NCBI GenBank assembly: GCA_963801105.1
Contig: CAWDDH010000003.1
Span: forward strand, 248,001 to 312,000
DNA: 64,000 nt
Origin: JAENVU01 sp963801105
GTDB taxonomy: Bacteria; Actinomycetota; Acidimicrobiia; IMCC26256; JAENVU01
Direction of reading: 5' to 3'
Shown here: positions 17,812 to 27,094 of the stretch, piece after piece
How positions within the stretch are numbered: position 1 is the stretch's first letter
How the letters are laid out: every line of letters begins with the position of its first letter
Translations under genes and position numbers: made by a program
Notes under the pieces: generated by a model
What the model saw: only the letters and a program-made list of their open reading frames with translations
What the model was told of the DNA's origin: nothing
Database searches by the model: none

Positions 17812-18659
17812 CGGGACCAGTACGCGGGGCCGATGGGCTCGGGGAAGTCGCCTTCGGCACGCACGATGCCGTGCTCGTCGATCGTGATCGGGAGCTGGGG
17901 CAGGGCGCGCGCCGCCGGCCCGAACACGGGCCGGGCCCGGTCGAGCACGTCGAACGCGGACTGGTGGCACGGGCACAGCAGCTGGTGGAGCTGGGCCTGG
18001 TAGAGGCCGACCGGACACCCCGCGTGGGTGCAGACCCGCGAGAACGCGACGAGACCCTCGGCGGTGCCGTCGGCGGAGGGGCTGTGGGCGAGCACGTCGG
18101 GATCGATCCGGACGAGCACGGTCTGCCCGTCGGCGGACCCGGGGTGGCCCTCGGGGAAGACCGTGACGAGGCCCCCGACCGGGACGTCGACCGCCCGCAC
18201 GGGCGACCCGTCGTCGGTGATCAACGCGCGACCGCGGCGCCACGGTGTGGTCTCGAGCGCCCGGCCGGGGCTCGGTCCCAGCGATCGGAGCGGGAACACC
18301 GCCGCCGCGCCGAGCGCACCGAGCGCGGTGAGGAGGCTCCCGAGCAGCAGGCGGCGACGGGCGATCTCGTGGCCGCGCTCAAGATCCTCGTCGGTCGCCT
18401 CCTCCTGGCGCGATCCCGCGCTCAGCTCGGGGCGCGGCTCCACGAACGGCCCGCGCGGGAGCAGGTGGTGGGCCCACATCACCAGCCCCACTCCCACCCC
18501 TCCGAGCGCCGTGCCGAGCAGCAGGCCCTCGGCCTGGGGGTCCCCGCCGTTGGCGTAGACGATCGTCACGCCGATGCCGGCGGCGGCCGCCACGAGGAAG
18601 CCGGCCGCCGCGACCCGGCTGCCCCACCGGAAGCCGGCGCCCGGCCCGGAATCGCTCAT
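17808..18659 (-). CDS. qcrA: Rieske 2Fe-2S protein of the bc1 complex
   Basis: 283 residues. The N-terminal region has hydrophobic helices at about 12-34, 45-65 and 103-121, the multi-helix anchor seen in actinobacterial QcrA. The C-terminal Rieske fold has both cluster boxes, CTHAGC and CPCHQSAFD. It shuttles electrons from quinol to the diheme cytochrome c. It overlaps both neighbours by ATGA. Confidence 0.93.
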   Translation of the reverse strand: MSDSGPGAGFRWGSRVAAAGFLVAAAAGIGVTIVYANGGDPQAEGLLLGTALGGVGVGLVMWAHHLLPRGPFVEPRPELSAGSRQEEATDEDLERGHEIARRRLLLGSLLTALGALGAAAVFPLRSLGPSPGRALETTPWRRGRALITDDGSPVRAVDVPVGGLVTVFPEGHPGSADGQTVLVRIDPDVLAHSPSADGTAEGLVAFSRVCTHAGCPVGLYQAQLHQLLCPCHQSAFDVLDRARPVFGPAARALPQLPITIDEHGIVRAEGDFPEPIGPAYWSR

Positions 18660-19390
18660 CGCTTCGTCCCGATCCAACGCACCGCGAGGAGGAGTGGCCC
18701 GAGTCCCAGGATCCCGATCGCCGCGCCTTCGGCCAACGGCCCGAAGTGCCAGAGCGGGTTGCCGCCCCGGTCGTCGGGATCGTCGAGGTAGCGCACGTAC
18801 CCGACGGTGTCGTTCAGCTGCTCCGGGGTCAGCGCGGCCCGACCGAACGCCGGCATCTGACCCGGCCCGATGCGCATCGCCTCCGCGACTTGGGTCGGCG
18901 TCGCATCGGTGACCTTGGGCGCCTCGCGCGTGAAGAGGGCGCCGCCCACGCCCGTCGCCGCATGGCACGCCGCGCAGTTGAGCTGGTACTGGCTCGCGCC
19001 GGTGGCGAGGTCGGCCCGCCCCAGGTCGACCTTCGGGATGGCCGGGCGGCGCTGCCCCGTGAGCCCGGTCACGTAGCGAACCAGCTCGTCGATGCGCCGG
19101 CGCGAGTAGCGCGCCGAGCGGCGCGCCGGCGTGTCGCCGGGCTGCGCGAGGGGCATGCGGCCGGTCGAGACCCAGAAGTCGACGCCCGCCGCACCGGCGT
19201 GCGCCAGGCTCGGCCCGCGGTCGCTCCCCCTGCCGTCGCCGCCGTGGCAGACGGCGCAGTCGCTCAGGTACACGGACTTGACCGGGCGGCGGGCAGTCGG
19301 CGCGGCGCCGGCGCGCGCCCCCATGAGCCAGGCCGTGAGACCGGCCAGGCCGAGGATCGCGAGCGCGGGAACGATCCGTGCGCTCAGCAC
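18656..19390 (-). CDS. qcrC: Diheme cytochrome c of the bc1 complex
   Basis: 244 residues with an N-terminal helix, two heme-c sites (CAVCH and CAACH) and a C-terminal membrane helix (AIGILGLGPLLLAVRW). This is the domain order of actinobacterial QcrC, where two cytochrome c domains replace a free cytochrome c in handing electrons to the oxidase. GTG at 19390 is chosen because GGAGG precedes it by four bases. It is the first gene of the respiratory operon, so the promoter should lie in 19391-19550. Confidence 0.92.
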   Translation of the reverse strand: MLSARIVPALAILGLAGLTAWLMGARAGAAPTARRPVKSVYLSDCAVCHGGDGRGSDRGPSLAHAGAAGVDFWVSTGRMPLAQPGDTPARRSARYSRRRIDELVRYVTGLTGQRRPAIPKVDLGRADLATGASQYQLNCAACHAATGVGGALFTREAPKVTDATPTQVAEAMRIGPGQMPAFGRAALTPEQLNDTVGYVRYLDDPDDRGGNPLWHFGPLAEGAAIGILGLGPLLLAVRWIGTKR

Positions 19391-19555
19391 ATCACCTCCC
19401 GACCTCCCGGTTCGCGCCACGGGTGAGGTGGTTGCCCGGATCGCCGCCTCCCTAACCCTCAGGTTCGAAAGAAATCTCGCTCCGACCCCGCCGCGCGCCG
19501 CGGGTGGGTGCGGGCGGCGGTTCGGGGGAGCCGCTCGGGGGGTACGAGCCGAGCG

Positions 19556-20104
19556 ATGACGAGCTTCGTGTCCACCTGGCTCCTGGGCGGATGGCGGTCG
19601 GCCGTGTACGTGGCCGCGAGCGCCGTGATGATCTACCTGTCGACGGTGTTCGCGATCCGGGCGGTCGGCGAGCGTCGCACCCTCACCCAGATGACGATCT
19701 TCGACTTCTCGGTCGCGGTCGCGCTGGGGGCGGTGATCGCCCGGACCGCGACGACGGCGTCACCGAGCTACGTCCAGGGGGTGGTGGCGGTCGTCGCGTT
19801 GCTCGGGGCGCACAACGTCATCAGCATCCTGCGCCGGCGGTTCCCCGGCACGCGACGCCTCTTCGACCGGGACGCGCTCGTCCTCGTCCGGGACGGCCGG
19901 GTCCACGACGATGCCCTCCGCCGCGCACACCTCACCGTCGACGATCTCCGCACCGTGCTGCGCGAGCGCGGCGTGCCGGCGCTCGACGAGGTCCGGCTCG
20001 TCGTGCTCGAGTCCCGCGGCGCGTTCTCGGTGCTGCGCGACCAGGGCGACGACGACCGGCTCTGGCCCGACCGGCACGATGCCGCGGGATCGGGTGTGGA
20101 CTGA
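19556..20104 (+). CDS. DUF421 / YetF-family membrane protein
   Basis: 182 residues. N-terminal hydrophobic helices (SAVYVAASAVMIYLSTVFAIRAVGERRTLTQMTIFDFSVAVALG) match the DUF421/YetF pattern with a conserved R/T-x-x-Q-M-T-x-F-D-F segment, followed by a soluble domain (LVRDGRVHDDALRRAHLTVDDLRTVLRERGV). Function is unknown. It is divergent from the respiratory operon, with an ATG start after a G-rich stretch. Confidence 0.82.
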   Translation: MTSFVSTWLLGGWRSAVYVAASAVMIYLSTVFAIRAVGERRTLTQMTIFDFSVAVALGAVIARTATTASPSYVQGVVAVVALLGAHNVISILRRRFPGTRRLFDRDALVLVRDGRVHDDALRRAHLTVDDLRTVLRERGVPALDEVRLVVLESRGAFSVLRDQGDDDRLWPDRHDAAGSGVD

Positions 20105-20163
20105 TCGGCCGTCTCCGCACCCCGGGGAGGTTGCCCGACGCCGATGCGGGGTACCCGGCTCCC

Positions 20164-21213
20164 GTGACCACCGCGCCCCCACCGAGTACCCCGTCCCGCC
20201 GCCGACCGGCGTGGAGGGGAATCGCCGGACTCGGGCTCGTGGTCGCGCTCGGTGCGACTGCCTGCGCCGGGAGTGGTTCCGCAGCGGACTCGGCCTCGGA
20301 CTCCTCCTCCACCACCACCACGACGACGAGCGGGAACGTCGCCATCCCGACCATCGTGCGGCGTGTGGGGCCCTCGGTGGTCACCGTCATCACCGACAGC
20401 GCCGAGGGCAGCGGCGTGATCTGGAGCGCGAACGGCCGGATCGTCACCAACCGACACGTCGTCGCGGCTGCGAGCTCGGTGCAGGTGCAGTTCGCCGACG
20501 GCTCACGGGCCGGTGCGGACGTCGTCGCCGTCGACGCGCTCTCGGACCTCGCCGTGCTGAAGGTCGGCCGCACCGGCCTCCCGCCGGCGACCTTCACCTC
20601 GAACCTGCCTCCGGTGGGGAGCCTCGCCGTCGCCATCGGCAACCCGCTCGGCTTCGAGAACACGGTCACCGCCGGGATCGTCTCGGGTGAGGGCCGCGCC
20701 ATCCCGGGTGGCGGGTCGAGCCTCGTCGACCTGCTCCAGACCGACGCGCCGATCAGCCCCGGCAACTCCGGCGGGGCGCTCGTCGGCGCCGACGGCAAGG
20801 TGATCGGGATCAACGTCGCCTACATCCCTCCGACCTCGGAGGCCGTCTCCCTCGGTTTCGCGATCCCGTCGTCGACGGTCACCGACGTGGTCCGTCAGCT
20901 CCTGCGCACCGGCACAGTCCGGCACGCGTACCTCGGCGTCCAGGTCTCCACGCTCACCCCGCAGATCGCGAACGAGCTTGGCGCCGGGGTCGACACGGGC
21001 GCCGTGGTGGTCCAGGTCACCGATCCCGCCCGACAGGCCGGCGTCAGGCGCAGCGACATCATCGTCGGCGTCGGGTCCACCCGGGTCCGCTCGGCCAGCG
21101 ACATGCTCGCGGTCGTGGACGGCCACGCTCCCGGCGACTCGATCACCCTGCGGATCGTGCGCGCCGGGAAGCGGCGCACGGTCGACGTGACGCTCGTCCG
21201 GCACCCCGCATAG
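20164..21213 (+). CDS. HtrA/DegP-type serine protease with PDZ domain, lipoprotein
   Basis: 349 residues. A signal sequence ends in a lipobox (GATACAGS), then a Ser/Thr-rich linker. The trypsin-like domain carries the triad His (NRHVVAA), Asp (DALSDLAVLKV) and Ser (SPGNSGGALV). A single C-terminal PDZ domain follows from YLGVQVSTLTPQ. Such proteases act outside the membrane on misfolded proteins. GTG at 20164 is the start consistent with the signal peptide; the longer upstream frame overlaps DUF421 and is rejected. Confidence 0.9.
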   Translation: MTTAPPPSTPSRRRPAWRGIAGLGLVVALGATACAGSGSAADSASDSSSTTTTTTSGNVAIPTIVRRVGPSVVTVITDSAEGSGVIWSANGRIVTNRHVVAAASSVQVQFADGSRAGADVVAVDALSDLAVLKVGRTGLPPATFTSNLPPVGSLAVAIGNPLGFENTVTAGIVSGEGRAIPGGGSSLVDLLQTDAPISPGNSGGALVGADGKVIGINVAYIPPTSEAVSLGFAIPSSTVTDVVRQLLRTGTVRHAYLGVQVSTLTPQIANELGAGVDTGAVVVQVTDPARQAGVRRSDIIVGVGSTRVRSASDMLAVVDGHAPGDSITLRIVRAGKRRTVDVTLVRHPA

Positions 21214-21299
21214 CGGACGCCCCGGACCGCGGGCTTCGTCGCCCCACCCCTCGGGTACCGGCGTGGGGCATCCCGCTCCCGCGGACCGAGAGTCTCCCG

Positions 21300-22110
21300 T
21301 TGGCGCCACCCGACCCGCCTGCACCGCACGAGCGTCCCCGCCGGGGCGCGCCCGGCCGGTCGCGACTCGCACGACTCGGCGAGCGAGCTCAGGACCACCG
21401 GCGGGCGGTCCTCGCCGTCTGGATCGTCGCGTTGGTCGGCATCGTGGGCGTGGGCTCGTTCGCCGTCCGGGGCCGGTTCGAGGACAACTTCGGGGCGGGC
21501 CACGGCGACTCGCGCGCCGCACAGCAGCTCCTCGAGCGCGCGAGTTCCCGCCCGCATCCGGCGGACGGGCGAACGTCGTGTTCCACACCGACGCGCCCGT
21601 GTGCACGACCGCCCGTGGGTCCAGGTCGAGCTGAACGGCGCCGCCGATCGGCAAGGCCATCGGCCTCGACGTCGGGGGCAGCGAGTACGTCGGCGAGCGT
21701 GATCGCCGCGACACTGATCCTCCTCGTCGCCTTCGGGTCGGTGATCGCGATGGGACTGCCGATCGTCACGGCGCTGTTCGGCCTCGGCATCGCGATCGGG
21801 GTCATCGACCTGTTCAGCAACTCGCTCGTCGTCCCCACGTTCGGCACCCAACTCGCCGCGATGATCGGTCTGGGCGTGGGTGTCGACTACGCCCAGTTCA
21901 TCGTCGCCCGCTACCGGAGCGCGCTGCACGACGGGACCGACTCACGCGCCGCGATCGCACCGGCCCTTCGCGATCCGGTCGCGGTCGTGCTGGCCGGGGC
22001 CACCGTCGTCGTCTCGCTGCTCGGGATGATGCTGCTCGGCGAGTCCTTCGTCTACGGGCTGGCGCGCACCGCCGCCGCGACCAACTCGCGCCGGCCGTGT
22101 TCCTCGGACA
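21300..22110 (+). pseudogene. MMPL/RND-family transporter, frameshifted and truncated
   Basis: Starts like an MMPL exporter (DHRRAVLAVWIVALVGIVGVGSF), but at about 21540 the homologous reading jumps to another frame (EFPPASGGRANVVFHTDAPV) and stops at 21634. Most of the first periplasmic domain is then missing. The original frame resumes with helices 2-4 (LILLVAFGSVIAMGLPIVTALFGLG, GVGVDYAQFIVARYRSALHDG, VVVSLLGMMLLGESFVYGLA) and ends before helix 5. The second half of the protein, several hundred residues in intact members, is absent. It is a decayed gene with at least one frameshift, an internal deletion and a 3' truncation. Confidence 0.8.
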
Positions 22111-22182
22111 TCAGGCCGTATCCCCGTCGCATGCCGCCAGTGATGCCCGGGATGCGACGACCCGGAAACTCGCGGGCTCAGG

Positions 22183-24111
22183 TCAGCCGATGACGAAGTC
22201 GGAGAAGTCCGGCCGGCGGGTCCAGGTCCAGTAGTCCACGAGGCGCCACGGGCTCAGCCCGTGGATCTCGCCGTACGCGTTCTTGAAGAACGAATGCTTG
22301 ATCGACGGCTGCGACCACACGAGCGTCTTGATCTCGGCCTGCGTGCGCTCGTGCCAGTCCTCGTACTTGTCCTGGCGTGGCTCGAGCGTCCGGTGCCCAC
22401 CCGCGACGAGCTCCTGGATGCACTGGGTGATGTAGCGCATCTGGCACTCGGAGTGGAAGATCAGGCTGCCGCCGTGGGCAAGGTTCGTCCCGGGGCCGTA
22501 CATGCAGAAGAAGTTCGGGAAGTCGGGCACCGTGATCCCCAGGTACGCGGCCGGGCGCTCACCCCAGCGCTCGCGCAGGTCCACGCTGCCCCGACCGCGG
22601 ATCTCCATCGGGAACAACATGCGCGTCGCGAGGAACCCGGTCGCGTAGACGATCACGTCGGCCGGATACCGCGCGCCGTCGACCGTCACCACCGCGTCCG
22701 GCTCGATGTGGTCGATCTCCGTGCGCACCAGCTCGACGTCGTCGCGGGTGAGCGTCCGGAGCCAGCTGCCGTTGTCCTGCAGTGTGCGCTTCCCCGTGGC
22801 CGGGTAGTCGGGGACCACCTTCGCGATCAGCTCCGGATCGTCGCCGACCTGGCTGACGATCCAGTCCGTGAACATCTGGCGCGTGAGGTCGTTCATCTCG
22901 CTCACCGCGGTCTGCTGATCCGGGTAGTCCGGATCCACTCGCGCGGCTTCGAGCCCCTTGTCGCATCCGGGCCAGAAGATGAGGAAGCGGTACCACCGGC
23001 CGTAGAACGGCAGGTGACGGAGCGCCCACTGCACGCCCGGCCCCACGTGCTCGTGGTAGTTGGGGTTCGGGAACATCCACTGTGCGGTTCGCTGGAACAC
23101 CGTGAGCTGTGCGACATCCGGCGCGATCGCGGGAGCGATCTGGAACCCGCTCGCGCCGGCACCGATCATCGCCACCTCCCGACCGGTCAGGTCCACGTCG
23201 TGGTCCCAGCGCGCGGAGTGAAAGGCGGGACCGGCGAAGGTGTCCTGGCCGGGGATCTCGGGCACGTGGGGACGGTTGAGCTGGCCGACGGCCGAGATCA
23301 CGGCCCGTGCGACGAGCGTCTCCTCGGTGCCGTCGACGGCGCGGACACGGACCGACCAGGTCGCGTCCTCGTCGTTCCACGTCGTGGCGAGCACCTCGGT
23401 CTCGAAGCGAACGTGCGGCTCGATGCCGTGCTTGCGCATCACCCCCTCGAAGTACGCCTGGAGCTCGGGCTGCTGGGCGAAGTACTCCGTCCACTGGTCG
23501 CTCGGTTCGAAGCTGTAGCAGTAGAAGTGATTGCCGACGTCGACGCGCGCGCCGGGGTACGAGTTCTCCCACCAGGTCCCGCCGACGCCGGCGTTCTTCT
23601 CGACGATGGTGAACGGGATGCCCGCCTCCTGCAAGCGGATGCCGGCGAGCAGACCCGACTGACCGCAGCCGATGACCACGACTGGGAACGCCTCTCGGGC
23701 CGCCGCGTCGGCGTGGACGTCCACGCGCCGAGCATCGGTGCCGTCGAGCTCCATCTCCTCCATGAGCATCGGCACGTACTCCGCGGGCACGTCCTCGCAG
23801 ACGAGCCACGTCATCATCTCGTGGAGCAGGTCCGCCGAGACGGGCTCGGGCTCCGGGCAGCCGCGGTCGCGGTAGTCACGGATGACGTCCAGCGCCAGCG
23901 CGCGAGCTTCGGCCTTGTCCTCCTCGGTCATGTAGCCCTGGACCTCGTTGAGGAAGAGCCCGGCGGGCTTCAGCCGGCCCCGGATGATCTCCGGATCGCC
24001 GGCCATGTGCACGAGCGAGAGCATCAACGTCGGGATGCTCACGTCGGCCAACGCGGCCGCGATCTCCTCGTCGGGCGTGTCGAACGGCTCGCCGGCGTGC
24101 GGGTTGCGCAT
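22183..24111 (-). CDS. Flavin-dependent Baeyer-Villiger monooxygenase (4-hydroxyacetophenone monooxygenase-like)
   Basis: 642 residues. An N-terminal helical extension of about 140 residues precedes the FAD motif (VIGCGQSGLLAG), the Baeyer-Villiger fingerprint FAGPAFHSARWD and a second Rossmann motif (IGAGASGFQ). The extension and length fit the HapE type, which inserts oxygen beside ketones using NADPH; the actual ketone is not known. Helical segments near QWALRHLPFYGRWYRFLIFW are normal for the family. It starts at ATG and stands alone, tail to tail with the MMPL pseudogene. Confidence 0.9.
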   Translation of the reverse strand: MRNPHAGEPFDTPDEEIAAALADVSIPTLMLSLVHMAGDPEIIRGRLKPAGLFLNEVQGYMTEEDKAEARALALDVIRDYRDRGCPEPEPVSADLLHEMMTWLVCEDVPAEYVPMLMEEMELDGTDARRVDVHADAAAREAFPVVVIGCGQSGLLAGIRLQEAGIPFTIVEKNAGVGGTWWENSYPGARVDVGNHFYCYSFEPSDQWTEYFAQQPELQAYFEGVMRKHGIEPHVRFETEVLATTWNDEDATWSVRVRAVDGTEETLVARAVISAVGQLNRPHVPEIPGQDTFAGPAFHSARWDHDVDLTGREVAMIGAGASGFQIAPAIAPDVAQLTVFQRTAQWMFPNPNYHEHVGPGVQWALRHLPFYGRWYRFLIFWPGCDKGLEAARVDPDYPDQQTAVSEMNDLTRQMFTDWIVSQVGDDPELIAKVVPDYPATGKRTLQDNGSWLRTLTRDDVELVRTEIDHIEPDAVVTVDGARYPADVIVYATGFLATRMLFPMEIRGRGSVDLRERWGERPAAYLGITVPDFPNFFCMYGPGTNLAHGGSLIFHSECQMRYITQCIQELVAGGHRTLEPRQDKYEDWHERTQAEIKTLVWSQPSIKHSFFKNAYGEIHGLSPWRLVDYWTWTRRPDFSDFVIG

Positions 24112-24204
24112 GTGAGATCCCCCGAGGGAATGGGTCGGTCGGAGCCGCGCCGAGTGTTCCCGAGGCGTGGCCGAGCGCGCAAGACCAACGCGCGGGATCG
24201 GCGG

Positions 24205-25272
24205 TCATCGCCCTTCGGCGTCCAGCGCGACGACGACCTTGCCGCGCGCGCGACCGTCGCGCACGTAGGCGATCGCGTCGGCGGCGTCCTCGAGCGCGAA
24301 GCTGCGGTCGACGACCGGCGAGACCGTGCCGGCGCGGAGCAGCTCGCCGAGCGCGACGAGGTCGTCGTGGCGCTCCGCCGAGATGAAGGTCCCGAGCTGC
24401 TGGCCGACGAAGGGCGAGAGCAGGGTCGCCCGGAGCTGCCGGTCGACGCCGCCGAACCAGGTCCCGCCGCCCTCGCCGCCGACGATCACGAGACGCCCGT
24501 CGGGCCGCAGCGCGCGCCGGAGATCCCGCAGTCGCCGGTTGCCACCGACGTCGATGATCACGTCGAACTGCCGGGAGCCGTCGGCGAAGTCCTCGGCGGT
24601 GTAGTCGATCACGTGATCGGCTCCGGCGCCGCGGACCACGTCGAGCTTGCTGGTGCTGCACACGCCGGTGACCTCGGCGCCGACCGTCTTCGCGATCTGT
24701 ACGGCGAAGGTCCCGACCCCGCCGGAGGCACCGACCACGAGCACCTGACGACCCGCGCCGACCTTCGCCCGGTCGCGGACGGCCTGCAGCGCGGCGAGTC
24801 CCGACACCGGGACGGCGGCCGCGTCGGCGAACGAGAGGTTGGCCGGCTTGGGCGCGATCCGATCCGCCTTCGCCGTCACGTACTCCGCGAACCCACCGTC
24901 GCCCATGCCGAGCACGTCCTCGCCGACCGCCACCCCGCTCACCTTCGACCCGACCGCGACCACCGTGCCGGACACATCACGGCCGGCCACGTGCTGGCGG
25001 GGCCGACGGACCCCGAACCCCATGACGCGCATCAGGTACGGCCGTCCGGTCACCAGGTGCCACGTCCCGCGGTCGACACCGGCCGCGTGCACCCGGATCA
25101 GGACCTCGTCCTCCCCCGGGACCGGCACCGCGACGTCGGCCACCGCCAACACCGCCTCCGGTTCGCCGTACTCGTCCTGGACCACGGCGCGCATCGTGGT
25201 GGGCACCGGCGCGGACCCGGGGTCCATCGGTGTCGGGTGCGGGCGGGTCGGCGTCTCGGTCATGGTCCCCAT
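24205..25272 (-). CDS. NADPH:quinone reductase-like, zinc-independent medium-chain dehydrogenase
   Basis: 355 residues: GroES-like N-terminal domain (RAVVQDEYGEPEAVLAV) and Rossmann domain with VVGASGGVGTFAVQ. No structural-zinc Cys cluster is present, so it belongs to the quinone oxidoreductase branch. ATG at 25272 follows GGAGG by six bases. It is divergent from the TetR-type gene across about 100 bp that hold two copies of an 11-bp repeat, so it is the probable target of that repressor. Likely role: detoxification of quinones or enones (inference). Confidence 0.88.
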   Translation of the reverse strand: MGTMTETPTRPHPTPMDPGSAPVPTTMRAVVQDEYGEPEAVLAVADVAVPVPGEDEVLIRVHAAGVDRGTWHLVTGRPYLMRVMGFGVRRPRQHVAGRDVSGTVVAVGSKVSGVAVGEDVLGMGDGGFAEYVTAKADRIAPKPANLSFADAAAVPVSGLAALQAVRDRAKVGAGRQVLVVGASGGVGTFAVQIAKTVGAEVTGVCSTSKLDVVRGAGADHVIDYTAEDFADGSRQFDVIIDVGGNRRLRDLRRALRPDGRLVIVGGEGGGTWFGGVDRQLRATLLSPFVGQQLGTFISAERHDDLVALGELLRAGTVSPVVDRSFALEDAADAIAYVRDGRARGKVVVALDAEGR

Positions 25273-25298
25273 GGGGATCCTCCTGGCAGATGGTTTCG

Positions 25299-25337
25299 TA
25301 CGTTGTAAGTCTGCACCATACGTCGTAAGCTTGTCAA
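25299..25337. promoter_or_regulatory. Candidate TetR operator: two tandem TACGT(T/C)GTAAG repeats plus a -35-like box
   Basis: Between the divergent oxidoreductase and TetR genes, TACGTTGTAAG (25299-25309) and TACGTCGTAAG (25319-25329) repeat exactly 20 bp apart, two helical turns. A minus-strand TTGACA (25332-25337) next to the second copy could be the -35 box of the oxidoreductase. Spacing and position fit dimeric TetR binding, but binding is inference. Confidence 0.55.
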
Positions 25338-25370
25338 GGCCCGGGGTCCCCCGGGCAGGAAGGCGGCCCG

Positions 25371-26051
25371 GTGGGAGCCGAACCGATGAGCGTCGAGAAC
25401 CGAATCGAGCGTCGCACGCGGTTGACGCGTGCCCGGGTGCTCGCGGCGGCCGTCGCCCTCGCCGACGCCGACGGGATCCAGTCGCTCACGATGCGCAGGC
25501 TCGGTGCCGCGCTCGGGGTGGAGGCGATGTCGCTCTACCACCACGTGGCGAACAAGGACGACGTGCTCGACGGCATGGTCGACACCGTCTTCGCCGAGAT
25601 CGAGCTGGCCGACGCCACCGACTGGCGCACCGCGATGCGCGACCGCGCGGTCTCCGCGCGAGCCGCGCTCACCCGGCACCCGTGGGCGATCGGAGTGATG
25701 GAGTCGCGCACGAACCCGGGACCGGCCACCCTGTACCACCACGACGCGGTGCTCGGGATCCTGCGCCGAGCCGGGTTCTCGGTCGGGATGTCGGCGCACG
25801 CGTTCTCACTGCTCGACAGCTACATCTACGGCTTCGCGCTCCAGGAGACGAGCCTGCCGTTCGACACCCCTGAGGAGACCGCCGAGGTCGCGCAGGCGAT
25901 TCTCGACGGCGCGCCCGGCGATCAGTACCCGCACCTGACCGAGCTCACGCTCGAGCACGTGCTCCGACCCGGGTACGACTACGGGGCCGAGTTCGAGTTC
26001 GGCCTCGACCTGCTCCTCGACGGCCTGGAACGCATACGAACGACGCAGTGA
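25371..26051 (+). CDS. TetR/AcrR-family transcriptional regulator
   Basis: 226 residues. N-terminal helix-turn-helix (RARVLAAAVALADADGIQSLTMRRLGAALGVEAMSLYHHVANKDDVLDGMVD) is the classical TetR domain; the C-terminal half is the TetR_C ligand/dimer region. GTG at 25371 has AGGAAGG eight bases upstream; ATG at 25386 is possible. It probably represses itself and the divergent quinone oxidoreductase through the tandem repeats between them. Confidence 0.88.
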   Translation: MGAEPMSVENRIERRTRLTRARVLAAAVALADADGIQSLTMRRLGAALGVEAMSLYHHVANKDDVLDGMVDTVFAEIELADATDWRTAMRDRAVSARAALTRHPWAIGVMESRTNPGPATLYHHDAVLGILRRAGFSVGMSAHAFSLLDSYIYGFALQETSLPFDTPEETAEVAQAILDGAPGDQYPHLTELTLEHVLRPGYDYGAEFEFGLDLLLDGLERIRTTQ

Positions 26052-27094
26052 GGCGCAGGTCCGCAGACGCCGCGTTCGGCCGGGGTCCGCGTGACCGACT
26101 CGGGGCCGACCGAGCCGCACGTCGATCGATAGAGTCGCCCATCGCACATCGCCGACGCTCAGGCTCGCCCCTCCCCGGGTTCGCGGGTCTCGCGCTCGTC
26201 GTCGTGACGATCATCGTGGTCGGATGCGGAGACGCCTCGCCGCCGCCCGCCCGCGCGCACGTCGTGGTCGCGCACGCTCGGTTCCCGGTCGCGCTCACCG
26301 GTGACGGGCACGGTGGTCTGCTCTACGCGGAGCGCCTGACCGGACACGTCCGCCGGATCACCCGAAGCGGCCGGCTGGAACCGCGACCGGTCGCATCGGT
26401 CGAGGTGTCGACGGCCGGCCAGCGCGGACTGCTCGGCGTCGCGCGCGACGGTGACGATCGACTCTTCGTCGCGTTCACGGCCACGGGGCGCGAGCGCCGG
26501 ATCGAGGTGGCCGAGGTCCGGCCCACCGTTCGCGTGATCTGGCTCGGGCCCCCCAGCAGCACGCTCGCCAACGGCGGCCATCTCGTGTACGACCCCACCC
26601 GTCATCGCCTCGTGCTCGGCGTCGGCGATCTGCAGGACCACGCAGCGGTCGCCGACCCGATCGCCCCGAACGGCAAGCTGCTCCTGCTCGATCCTGGCGG
26701 CGAGCCGACGCAGACGCCCGAGGTGCTCTCGAGCGGTTGGAACAACCCGTTCGCGTTCACGGTGACGCCCACCGGCCGGATCTGGGTCGCCGACAACGTG
26801 CCCGGCGAGCGGGGCGAGCGACTCGGACGCGGTGATCTCGACGGGCGGCCGACCCACGTCACGCGCCTTCCCACCGACACCGTCCCGTCGGCGTTGACCG
26901 CGCCCGACCCCACGACGCTCCTCGTGTGCAGCTTCGCCCGGGCCCGGACACTGCGGTACACGGTGCGGTCCGGCCGCCCCGTGCGCGCCGAGGGTCCGGG
27001 CGACGACACGCGGTGCCGGACCGGGCTCGCGTCACAGGATCGCGTCGTCTGGTTGGCGTCCGAGCGCGCCGTGCGCCGACTCCGCACCGGTTGA
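26048..27094 (+). CDS. Predicted lipoprotein with glucose/sorbosone dehydrogenase-like beta-propeller
   Basis: 348 residues, GTG start overlapping the TetR stop. A basic N-terminus is followed by a hydrophobic stretch ending in a lipobox (IIVVGCGDAS), suggesting lipid attachment outside the membrane. The rest resembles the PQQ sugar-dehydrogenase propeller: TAGQRGLLGVA, SSTLANGGHLVYDP, LGVGDLQDHAAVADP, NGKLLLLDPGGEP, SGWNNPFAFTV. It is shorter than typical members (about 400 residues) and several blades are weak, so catalytic activity is uncertain. The true start may lie further downstream. Confidence 0.7.
   Translation: MRRRSADAAFGRGPRDRLGADRAARRSIESPIAHRRRSGSPLPGFAGLALVVVTIIVVGCGDASPPPARAHVVVAHARFPVALTGDGHGGLLYAERLTGHVRRITRSGRLEPRPVASVEVSTAGQRGLLGVARDGDDRLFVAFTATGRERRIEVAEVRPTVRVIWLGPPSSTLANGGHLVYDPTRHRLVLGVGDLQDHAAVADPIAPNGKLLLLDPGGEPTQTPEVLSSGWNNPFAFTVTPTGRIWVADNVPGERGERLGRGDLDGRPTHVTRLPTDTVPSALTAPDPTTLLVCSFARARTLRYTVRSGRPVRAEGPGDDTRCRTGLASQDRVVWLASERAVRRLRTG

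Noticed and set aside
24127..24158. GGAAT followed by GTT as another SigR promoter
   Set aside because: The spacer is 24 bases rather than 18 and no plus-strand gene follows.
22261..25308. A 1015-codon plus-strand frame across the monooxygenase and quinone reductase
   Set aside because: It spans two good minus-strand genes and their promoter region and has no recognisable motif; a GC-driven shadow.
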